Program-made: the position numbers and the translations under genes | Shown here: in pieces, positions 34,085 to 46,200 of the stretch | How positions within the stretch are numbered: the stretch's first letter is position 1 | Layout of the letters: every line of letters starts with the position of its first letter | Origin: Acanthaster planci | Lineage: Eukaryota > Echinodermata > Asteroidea > Valvatida > Acanthasteridae | Direction: 5' to 3' | Assembly (NCBI RefSeq): GCF_001949145.1 | Contig: NW_019091416.1 | Location: 374,511-438,510, forward strand | Length of the DNA: 64,000 bases | Notes under the pieces: generated by a model | Database searches by the model: none | Seen by the model: only the letters and a program-made list of their open reading frames with translations | Told to the model about the DNA's origin: nothing

Positions 34085-37000
34085 TTAGACAATGCTGCCC
34101 GAGCTGAGACGAGCTTGTTGCTGATGTTGGCCGTTCTCTGCGTTACGCCGCTGGTTGTCACGGCTCATTGCGAGAGTATACTGTAAATGGGATCAAAAAT
34201 GGTATTTACAAAAGTATCCGACATTCAAAACCTTCCTGACAATTGCTACACAGCAACACACTGTGTGACTGATGAGGACTGGAACTTAGGAGAACATGAA
34301 CAAGATATGATGAAAATGTAGGCACCGTGTGGTCGTCATGAGAACATGAGGCCATATGTGGCACATTTGGAAAACAACACCAGAACGACATGTGAACACC
34401 CAGCTCATTACACATATACATGGACATCATGTCGACATGCTAACAACATGTGAATAACATGTGAACAGTATACGAACATCACACGGACGGACCGTGTACT
34501 TACGGAAGGGGGAGGGGAATCGTAGCCTTCGTGACGGACAGGTGGTTGGTTGGAGGAGGTCGATGGCCCGGCCCCTGTCGCTCCTCCCCAGCCACTGCTG
34601 GTCCCCTGCTGTCGGGGCACCGGCCACGCCTGGTTGGAGCTGCTGAGCCCCTGCTCATGGCTAACACATAGACAGAGAGAAATACACAGACACTGGGTGA
34701 AGGTGGTGCCATAGTGCTTCTCTGAAGTACCATGAATGGGGGATGGAATGGGCCAGAAACATGATGATGAGGATGGAAGTGAGCTCTGACAGGTTAGCAG
34801 AAAATTTGGTTGGTTGCATTTGAAAGTTTTATAAATGGCCTCAACTACAGAACAAACCGCTCAATGCACAACTTGGAACTAGCACTAGTTTAAATGTAAC
34901 TGTGGCCATTGCATTTTTATGAGAAACCATTTTTGTCAGTCTTGCTACTGCAGCTGAGCATGGAGATACATGTACCAGTATAAAATTGCCTTACACTGAC
35001 ATGAACAAATCTTAGGTTCCCACTCATAACCTGCGAAGTAAATTCATCCCATGCAAACTGAACTTACAATGCAGTTTGATGGGTTGTAACAACGTGGGTG
35101 GGAAAATTGCTTCCCAACTACTGTCAAAAAAGGCATGCGTAGTCAGAGTTTATGGACGAACTCCAATAACAAGACATTTAAAAGGAAAGAAAAAAACAAT
35201 GTAAAAGGCATCTCTCATACCATCCAAGTCATCAGTTACATGTACACCACAATGTGATATATCATGTGCAACCTGTGCACACAATACCATACTTTGTGGT
35301 AAGGCAAAGTAAACGAATCATACAGGTGTATTCTGCTCTACAAAATGTAGTTCCCAATATCGCATCTACACAGTTGAGAAAGTTAGAGGGCCTGACGTTT
35401 CAATCCAAGCAGGATATTCCCAAAGGCAAAATGCAAACAGCTGATGTTCATGTCTAGCTTGTGTTTGCAAAGGGTCAATGATAAAGCCAGCCTGAATGCA
35501 AAGCACAAACTCAGAAGCCTGATGTTTGGAAACACTGAAAATGGGCGAGAATACGGGCGATTCACAATAGTGCGCCCCCAAGAGTCTGCAACGCGTTGGC
35601 CAATCACAACGCGCGAAATTTGTTGACCCTTTCCAAATGCACATTGGGTCCACAGATTTTGCACATTGTGATTGGCCAACTCTTGGTGGCACACCATTGT
35701 GAATCGCCTGCATTATTCTGGCAGCTCTTGCCGATGTTTCCTTTTACACATATTCTGTTTCAGTTTTGCCCTGTAGTTATGCGTGCCATTGCTTCAGGTG
35801 ATAACCAAGCATAAATCATTGGGCCAACCACACTTCACAGTAAAAATGGGACTTCATTACATGTAAGGAACATTTTCGATGAACCAATGATGCTTCATGC
35901 GACTGAAAATGCTATTTAGCACATGCCAAGTTGTCAACATTAATTGGAAACATTTTGGATTTAATTAAATCACTCAGAAGTACCATTGCACATTTGTAGC
36001 ATCTGCATCAACTTCTCATTCTTTTAAGATTCAAATCATTGAAGTAAAATAAAATTCCTTCGTTTCAACAAACATGACAAATAATCCTTAAATTTTGGAC
36101 ATTCGGGCTTTTGTTTGCCTTTGAGAGAACTTTCACCAAAAATATCCCGCCGTGCACATACATACAAGATAAGCGTGTGGCACAGACTGTGATGGACACT
36201 ATTTTGCCATGCAGCGTATGGATACACAATGCAGGTGAGTGCATTGGTGTAAACTCAATCAGTGTTTGCAGCCTCAAAATCATTCAAATGTTAAAGGGAC
36301 TCCAAATCATTATGTTTTGTTCTGAATCCTCTTCAACTCTGCAGCAACAAAAAAGCATTCCTACATTAATATACATGCATTTTTCTAAACATTTCTAGTA
36401 AGAAAAAGAACTGTCAAAATATAAAACAGGCAAAATGCCAATCACAAAAGTATGCAGTGTACATGTACCCCCTAAAGTGCATTGGCACTGATTAAAAGTC
36501 CTTGAACACCCACAAGATTCAAATTCTGCGCAGGTGGAGGGTGAAAATGTGTTATAACTTTGCAAAATGGGCTCATTTATCGACTTCTCTGCTGGTGAGA
36601 GAGAATAAAGGTGGGGCCTATAACTTTCAGGGTTCACAGCCGCCCTCACTGTAAAATCCCGTGACTTCCCTGGGTCTGCTAAGAACTCTGCCTTTGGTAC
36701 AGATATAGTTGCAAAAAACCTGCGATTGACCACTTGCTTAGGAAGTGGTTTTTTTTTTTTTCAAAATTAGGTTTGTCAGTAATAAAACATGAAAGGAGTG
36801 AACTTTACAAGATAGTACTAAATTTTAATCCCTTTTCATAATGAATTGTGATAAACATGTAGGAAAAAGATCATCTTCTTGCATCAAGAGTGGTCGACAG
36901 CCCCATTCCCACCCCTAGGCTCAAATTTTGAGGGTCATCCTTTGCGCACCCACATTCTGCTGGTGCCCCTGGCCCTTCCCACATGGACAAAATCCTGGCT

Positions 37001-40000
37001 ACGGTTCTGGCAGATATTCTACAATTCAATATCTCCCAAGGGTTTTTTAATTTTTTGTTTAATAAACAGATTTACTAGGCAAAGAAAATATATGCTTAGC
37101 AGAAATGCGTGTAGGTTACTAACCAAAAGGCCAGGTACATGTATAGCACTTGAGACTGGTTCTCTGCTTATTCCTACTAAGCACAGAAATCTGTCAGGCA
37201 GAGTTCCCTGCAAGCATTAGGGTTAGCGGTGCTAGTAAACAGGCAAAGGGCATGACTGCATTGCAGAAGTTTTTTTTTTTCTGAAATATGAGCATGAAGG
37301 CATGTAGCAAGGGAGAGGCCATTAAGACGGTAAAAACAGATCCACAAAAGAAGGTTAGCCATCGGCTTATAGAGCTTGGAATCAAAATTGTGACAACTCT
37401 ATTCACACGAACTGCCACTACACTACTTCTTAACTATGGGTTTTGCCCCGACACCGATGTACATGTACGTGCATATTCATAACTCTGTGTGCTCAGTGAC
37501 TCTGACCGACCAGCCGGCAAGCTTCTTGACTGAGTGGATATGATGTCTGCACTAGTAAGCAGGAGGTTGTGGGTTCAACTTCCCCCCGAGTGCAAAGCTT
37601 GTGAATTTATTTTGCAAGCTCTTGGACGCCAACAAGCCAATAGTATTACGAATACACATTGGTGTTTGGGGCAAAGCCCACAACTAGAAATTAATATCTC
37701 CCCAATGCAAATACATCTTTTGGAAACTACACTTTTCAGCATATAGCTAAATCCTTAAGAGTGAGAGGATGTGCAAAAGATTTAGTCGGGTGCCATGTGT
37801 AATTATAAGAGCAGCGGGCGATGCAGCCAGCAGGGGGGTGGGGGAAGAGGCTTCAGGGGACCCGACTTACCCTTCCCGCTGGAGGTAGTTGAAAAGATTC
37901 GGCGCGTCGCTCGGTTTGGGAGAGTGCGGTCTGAAAAGTTGTAAGTTTTGAAGTCGGATTTGCGTAACTTTCAGGAAGTGTGAATTGCCGTACCTAAGAG
38001 CTAAAGGCAAGGAGAATGGGGGGATTTCTGCAGTGCACAGCCGAAGAGCTTAGTTTCATCAGTATCTGTCCAATCTTTGTCTGATTTATTGGACTGGTTA
38101 GAAAGAAGGAAGGACATTCGTCATAGCAATTGCACTGCTGATTAGAAGAAGGGAACCCAACACCCATATGTCTCCAGTTCAAGCGCTAATTGGATAAACA
38201 AACATCGATGAAAGCTGCTACGACATTAATTGAAATGCACATTACCCAAAGATGTTTGATTTTGAAGCATGACAGTAACATCCTTGTCAAGAAACATTCG
38301 TAGAATATGCCCAAAAAAACACTGGTCAACTGATTAAATTACTTTGTTAAAGGTTTCACAGGGCATCAGGTTAATTTTGTATGATTTCAGCAAAAGAAGA
38401 GTTGAAACGATAACATACAACTTGGACAGAAAGGGAGATTATCTGTGTGTTAGCCATGGATTCTTGATTACGGCAAGAACCCAGCACAATTTAATTCGGT
38501 TGAATGGAAAAGCACCTTTACTGATTTCATTAGTATAAATGCAGCAAAGAAAGAACCAAGTAAAGCTAACATTTAGACAGTTGACAGGGCAACTGCTGAC
38601 ATCTTTCAGAAAGCTTTCATGGACTTCAACCAAGTCTATAGAAATAATCTCGCTCACAAAGACAACCATTTTCCACAAGTTTGTTTGGTGTCATTCTTTT
38701 TGACGTTTACCCTTTCCGGAGAGCGGGGCAGACAGTGAAAGAGGCAACTTTAGGCAACTATGGTGACCTGCAGCCTCCCCCTCCGAACAGTGCCAAAAAA
38801 AAAAAAAAAAAAAAGGACGAGCCAGATTTTCGTATTCACAGACCAAGACGCTGAGAAAAATGATGCCCGTACCTGTAACCCTGCAGTGAGCTGGAGAGAG
38901 AAATGGGTCTAGCGCGGTGGTCCGATGGCAAGGGCGCTGGACGGTTGTCCTGTCTGGGTGATGGTGGATCCATGTTCCTCCGGTAACGTTCCAGTGTCGC
39001 AGTGTTGTCATTCGGGGGCAAGAAGGGATCCTCCTGGTCTACCGCGTAGGGTATTTTTCTACAAAGCCAAAAAAACAACAGCTTGAACGATGCACCAAGC
39101 TATGAGGGACGAAGTATAATTTTGAACTTTTTTTTCATAATTTTTGCAACAAAATTGTATTCTAAACTCAATTTGATCCATCCGGCAGACTAAGCAGGCA
39201 TACTATGTGGGCGACTGTGTCAGCATTTACAAGTGATTTCCATTGAGCAAGATTTGTTACAATGGCAACACCCCACCGTCTTAAAAGCTAACTGGCGTGG
39301 TTAGGTCAAACTGCCAGTTTTCAGAAATCATTTTTTCTTTCATGAACTGTTCATCCCTGGGATCTCTTTAAGTGTCCGAGAGCTGTTCTCCCTTGGTCCC
39401 AACTTGGAACGAGGAAGGAAATTTCAGTTCTAGAACTTCTGAGGAAAAGCTGTGCCTCAAGGATACACCTATGTCTGCTGCACCATGCTGGTCTTATCGC
39501 CCCGACCAAAAGATATTTCTCCTTCCGTGGGACTCCTACCCCCACTACGGCCCCTAGATACTTCCATTCACAAGAAAGCACTCAGCAAGAGGTATAACAG
39601 AAAGCAGAAACGAGAGTAAAATGTGGGCTCTGTGTATACCCACTCGAAAGGAAATGTGTAATTAGATCACCGTCTATGTGCAACACTTCCTTGGTATGTA
39701 ATTACTCCTGCACTCGGTTCGCTGAATCAGATTAAAGGATGTATGAACAGCTCCCTTAACATGCCAGATTAAGCATTCCCTCACTGATATTCACATGTAA
39801 CGTAAACAGCCCCTTATTGCTTCTGATGGGAATCTCATTGGTTAACAGTTGTCAAAATTGATACGCTACGCTGGTCAAGAATACCCATCTAACTGGACGC
39901 ATCTAAATCCACAGTTGCTATGGAACATCTCATCCCCACAATTGTGCCCCCAAACCCTCTTGACTTAATTTTGTTATTCATCAAATTTACATTTATTAAA

Positions 40001-40205
40001 TCCGACATTATGCAACCGACGTTATGCAACCGTGTTGCTCACTTTCAAAGGATTCTAAAGCTTTGCCTCAAGTCATGTATCCAGTAAGAGGCAGGGTACC
40101 AACCTTTTAGGCAGTCTGCCATTCAGATTGATGGTGCACAGGATGACCAGGGTGAACAGGAGACCAGCTAGCATGGCACTGAGCAACATGATTGTGATTC
40201 CAATC
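34085..40205 (-). CDS. TTYH: Tweety exons: TM5 and cytoplasmic tail with PPxY motif
   Basis: Exon 40104-40205 encodes IGITIMLLSAMLAGLLFTLV and ILCTINLNGRLPK, the fifth membrane helix. Exon 38873-39058 begins the tail with KIPYAVDQEDPFLPPNDN, equivalent to the DDDPFNP motif of vertebrate TTYH. Exons 37871-37930 and 34504-34660 are Ser/Pro/Gln-rich. The last exon, 34085-34180, encodes YTLAMSRDNQRRN and ends SSGSIV with TAA at 34087-34085. Joining the last two exons gives SPPPSYTLAM, a PPxY motif in the position of PPTY of TTYH2/3, where NEDD4-family ubiquitin ligases bind (family knowledge). The tail is cytoplasmic and disordered-looking. Confidence 0.93.
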
Positions 40206-43200
40206 CTAGATATGGAGACAAGAAACGGAGTATCAGGTCATGTCTTGTGTGAGGTAATCTTGACGTGTCAGTTTTCAGACTCTCACTCATCAAGCAGCTT
40301 TTGCATCAAATTTTAACACTTAACACCTCTATCGTCTTTTCTCAGAAAGTTTCTAGCAACCTGTGAGCTACATGTACTCAGTCTTGTGCTTTTCAGCTCC
40401 TTTTAACAACTCCTGTTCCACACTGAAGGAAAAATTTGAGGCCAATTTTATAGAGGGATTGCTGTTCACTTTTTTTTTCAATGGTTCCTTGCCGCGTTCA
40501 AGGAACTATTACCGAGTACCAACAGTAAGGGGTCTGTGGGGCCAGTTTCATAGATCTGCAAAACATTGAAATCTGGTAAGTGATGAAAAGTTCTTTTTGA
40601 CAAATGCAGGTTACCAACCAAAATGACATGAATTCTATACATCTTTTGACTGATTCACAGCAAATGTTTGCTTAGCATATCAATTTGCTAGGCAATAATT
40701 TCTGGTTGGAAACTATAAGAAATTGGGCTATTAGCAGAGGGAAACACTTTCTTGCTATTCAAATGCTGCGTACCTAGCCTCCTTATGACACTTGGCCTCT
40801 ACACATGGACTTACACTGAATCATAGCAGACCGAGTGCAGCGAAGTTATGTAATCTTTATGGACTCCGGACGTGGCACAGTCTAGGTTTCCTGAAAGTGT
40901 CAACACTGAGGTGGTGACAGAATTTAGAGCAGTCTTGGCTTGTGCAACCACAGGCTGGGGGAAAAAAAAAAGAAACAACAGGTGTCAACCGATGTGGCAA
41001 GAGTCAGGTTGGCGTAACGGTTCTTTCCTAACCATCTCCCTCTACAGCCCGAGTTCGATTCAGTTCAGTTTCGGATTTTCTTCAGGCTTTCCAGCCACAG
41101 TGCCTCGGATGCTTTGGAGTAATCCTTGGTTCCATACTTGATACTCCATGGTATCTATGATAAGGGTGAATCTCTGCCAATGGTGTCGGCCAAAAAGGGA
41201 AGCTGTTACTAGGTCACACAGCGCCCTCTTTCGTTCACGCGCAGCACCAAATGGGTGTTAAAACTGGACATGGTGGCAATGAAAGTATGGTGTGCATTGC
41301 TTACTTCTGCTCGAGGGTAGAACCCTTTGGATAGAGAGGCTATTTTGTCCAAGGTAGTTCCTGCTAAGGCTAGATCAGTGTTTGCCGAGGACAGGTCCTG
41401 GGGGAAAAGAATGATACTTTGAGGCTTGCAGAAATGTAGTGAATCGTCAGTTTACTTTTCCATTTTGTAATAATAAAAAGTAGCGTTGGATAAACTTCAG
41501 TTTAATTTTTCTTTTTTGTCAGCTGTATACTGTATCGGACAAGAAGTAATTTAAAAAATTTTATCCCTTTTTTTTGGGGGGGGTCAAATTTGAAGTAACT
41601 CCCATTCTTCGCCTCGCAAAGAATACAGATTATCGAGAGCACATTAATGATGGATTTCCCCCGAAAGGTTGGAGCTCTGTGAAATCGGTTAAAGTCGGAT
41701 GTTTCAAGGGAGCAAAGGAAATTCGTGGCAACTTATGTCAGCTATGTAAACAGGAAAGGGCAACCTCGCATTTTCCATTTCCTCGAAGCTGTGCATGAAA
41801 TGAAACTGCAGCTGGATTTGAATAGTGAGAGCCATATCTCCAACCATCTATAGGGGCAACTAAACTGAGTAATTTATTTCCTGAAATCTTTCACTGAAAA
41901 ACCAAGGACCACTATCTTTCAGGTAAACAGATTCCACCCTGCGGAAATACACATGTCAAGCACCGAATGACTAGTTCAGTCAGCTCTGACGTTTTGCCAT
42001 TGTTTATTCACAGAACAGTTGGCATGACCGATCAAATCTGTCCCAGCGGTCCATCGCATCCACCTACCTTGCTGAAAGGACTCGCTGTTTGGCCACATTT
42101 CATGTAGTACTTGAGAAACTCTGCCGACAGGATAATAGAAGCATTGTGAAGGGAACAGATATGAAGATTTTTGCAGTACAGTACTTGTGGTATTTAAAAG
42201 GTGACAAACACAAAATCCTTGAGGGTTTGGTGACTTTTTCCAGAGTGAGGGTTTCTCCACTTCACAGAAACACTGTATCTTGTAGTTCATATGCTACATG
42301 TACATGTGTGCATTTCACGTCAAGTCAAATGCTTCTCTAATAAAAAGGAAATTCACAGAAAAGCGATATTGTCATTTGTAAAAATTGGTAAATACTGCAT
42401 TCCAACTTTTCAAATTTTCACTTCTGGATTTCAATAACTTTCTTATTCCAGCCAACCGACAGCATATTTGACACTCAACTGAGATTTGATCCTGCGATGT
42501 AAGGTACACACAGTCATGTGACATCAATAATGGGCATAAACAGGGGATCCAGAACGATGGGGCTCACATGGGGCAGGCCATGCCTCCCTAGTGTCTGTAT
42601 TTTTAAGAGATGCCCCTTCTACCTTCCCCACCTTTTCCCTTCCCTGTTTTCTTCTTATGCTCTTGACAGGTTATTAAAAAGCATTAAAGATGGAGATTAC
42701 TGCTAAAAAATCCCCCCCCCCCCGTATATGCTGGGTGCCCACTTTTTGTAAATGTTGGACTCGTCCCCGGGCATTACATGTGTGGTATCCATCCAACATT
42801 CTATTTCACAGACAGTGCGTGCTCAGTGCTGTCTGAAAACCTGTGAGAAAAAGCACATTACAAGGCTGAGCATGCTTGCATGGGGTTGAGTCATGGATTG
42901 AAGTTTGGAATTTGTATCTCGGATGTCACATTCAATCGGAACACACTGCCAACTTCATTACATACCATCTGTCAAGTCCGTTGACATCTTGGCTTGTTTG
43001 AAAATGAAGGTGTCTGGATCAGCACAAAAATCGCTCACACCCTGCAAAGGCACGAAGAACATTGCTATGGGTCCAATTAATTTTATGGAGAAAAATAAAG
43101 TTTTAACCAAGAGATGCCTGGTGCAAGTTCTTCCTTACAGCAGACTACAGTTTTCCTCATTCGCAACGTATCTGAGTCTCGCTGATAACATGCTGCCCTC

Positions 43201-46200
43201 TGACCTTTCCCTCAAATGTCCACACGCTGGATTGCCACACACCCCTGCTGACAAGCTTCAAACTCAGTTCGGCCAAATGGTGATGTTATAACCTCAAACA
43301 TCATTTATATTGGACGTTTAACTTCAGCATCTGAACATTTACATATCAGTTGGAAGACAACGGATGGCATCCTAAGTTTGGACGTTATTTCAGGTAAAGG
43401 GTTCTATAATGTACATGCACAGCATGCTACAATCTTGAAATAAAACACTGAGTTATCCTCCAAAACATTTTTTTTCAAGCTGAGCAATTTATATAAACTG
43501 TTGGCATCTCCATTAAAATACCCTAGGAAAAGCTGGTAATCAAATTCTTTTACTACTTTTAAGCATATACCTGTATCACAAGAACTTATTGCTCACTGCG
43601 AATAAACAGGAAATCACATCAAATTAACATCTTCACTCAAAGCTTAGGAAAGGGTCAGTGAACTCCAGTTTTTAGCTGGGATATTGTAAACTTCCCAGAT
43701 TTTCAGTCTTTGCACTATTGGGGGACAAGTGCGACCTGGGTAAGATGCTGTTGGCAAAGACCTAAGATAACCACATCACAGCATGCAGCATTAATATTAA
43801 CCTTCCCTCTCTTTTAACCATCAAGAACAGTCACAAATGCCTTCCACTTGATTTCCCCCAGTACACAGACACATATGGGAAATTTGACTGATTTTGACTG
43901 ATATGACAACTGTGTCAAGAATGTATCTTAGCATAGGAGGGTTAATTGATTAGTAATATTTGTCCTGTAATTACCTTGGTCACTGCAAATGATGTTATGA
44001 TGTTAAGCAAAGTGCAATGTTCCTTATTATTTTGCTGGTAGGCCAGAATGAAACTGTAGCACCAGATGTACTCCGATTTCAATTTCGTTCGTATCATGAA
44101 AAGGTAATGTTCACAATGTGATACAACTCACCAGTGTGACAAATGTTTCAGCAGCAGCCAAGCACCAGACTATCACCATGCCAATTACACACAGTATGGC
44201 CGAGCTGTTGAATAAAGGCCACAGATTTGAAAGGGGGAGGGGAAGGAAGACAGGGTGGCAGACAGCAGAAGGTGAGGTTGAGGAAAAAAGAGAGAACATT
44301 ACAATTAAATAAAGTGTCACAAAACCTTTAAGGATCTTTCAAATTCATTCACATATAAATATCAGTTAAACAAAGAATCTTCCCCTTACTGCTTCTCCAC
44401 CAAAACATTTTGATAAAATGCACAATCTTAACAGATATTAAAGGAAAGACATTAATATACCATATTATTACAACCGAAAATGACTAGAACACCAAAAAAA
44501 TCAGGATTTGTTTCAAAGAAAAACATGACTAGTGCAAGCTTTCTTTATGTACATGTACACTGTATAGGAGGATATTAAAGTATAATAATTACATGTACTG
44601 TGGCTGAATACAATGCTCATTGCCGGTGAAAACGAAAGTGACAGTGTTTTTATTACAATAACATTTACTCTTCTATAGTGATGCAATCTGAAATTAAAAT
44701 TGAAACTTTTATCAAACGCCCACCATTTTTTGCAAATGTCCAGCAGTACTGAAAAATTACCTTTTGAAACAAAAAGACCTCACACTGCAAGCGAAACTCA
44801 TTCACTCGACAGACTTAAATTTGAAGCAAATCAGAAAATCTTCGCTCTCTGTGATATGCTGGAATTTCCATGGCATTTCATGCTTCAGAGAAACAGATAA
44901 AGGAAATAAGGCCTCCATGCATTTTCCTCCCCACAAGAGTAATGCAAAAGATTACCAGCAAAGTTAATCACTTAATACATGTCTCAAATTCTGCCATCCT
45001 GATAAGAAACTTTCACCCCTTTTTCTGTCGAAGTATCTTCTGAACTGTTCTCAATTTACAATGAAGGGTTAAAAGGTAATTTTTTTTACCATTAGCCAGC
45101 AGAAATATTTAGCTAGTGAGTTCAACAAAGTAACTCACGTACTTTCCTTTCAGAATCATTCACAATGTACATGTTGGTGCAGTCACGAACTGACTCAGAG
45201 CATTGTTATCGGCATTTAATAGAAATATCAGCCTTGCACATACCGTACAAACCAGTGACAACCAAAATGTATTTTTAGCTTGGCAGGTGGAGTAGTTTAC
45301 ACACTAGGTACACGACCAAGTTTGGAAGAAGAAAAACAAGAAATCTCCTGCATGAGTAACCACCTGATGACGTGTTGTGTTTGTGGCCTTCGGAGCTGCA
45401 AAATGCTCAGTGAACTATATTTAGGTAGAAGTTCACTTAGATTTGTGACAAGGAAAAAAAGAAAGAAAACACATCCAAATGCTCTTTTTTCTGTCGTGGC
45501 CAAACATCTGTTGCATTCAAGAGGGAAGCCAGCATGTCCAATGCACCAGGTGCAAGGACAGGTGGAAAGACAAGTGCACAGGGTGTGATGTTCAGTCCAG
45601 GCCCATGAAGATTGAAGGAAATTTATTTGTTGATAGTCCAAATCACCCTGATGAACTTATGAGGGATCTCCAGATGTTAAGGTTGTGGCCCTGAAGGTTT
45701 TCAATACATCAATTCTTTTCACTGTTCCCCACTCTGTACTTCAGATGAAATTTCTTTTATACTCAGCTAAAACTAAAAAAAAAGTCCAACACACTGATAT
45801 GTGTCAATGGACCAAAGTTTAATTCTCTGACCCAAAAATTTGAGATACAGTATATGCATTTACATGTAACAGTGCCTACTGATTTCTTTCAGACACAAGC
45901 TATGTGGGCTACATGATAAAAGCCTCCGCACATTTTAGACATTACCATTTTCAGTAACCATGGGAACAAGACAGAATTTACATATCTCCATTGCCATGTG
46001 GAAGATTATGTAAATATTTCTGCCATATCAAATCTGACAGTAAATCAGTTTGCCTAGATCTACAGGTACATGTACATGTACATGTATCTATACATCAGTG
46101 TAATGTATCACTCAGTAGACCACGTCAACAAGGGACACGCTCTCCTGTGAGTCCATGGTTTCCTGTACAGACAAGCTGACCACTTCTTTGATATAAATAC

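Noticed and set aside
35366-35713. Minus-strand ORFs of 104-115 codons
   Set aside because: Half of each is the palindromic fold-back copy 4; the same peptide fragments appear on both strands of the other copies.
36395-36733. 112-codon minus-strand ORF starting MVNRRFFATISVPK
   Set aside because: In a tweety intron, without matching splice sites or recognisable domain; probably chance or a repeat relic.
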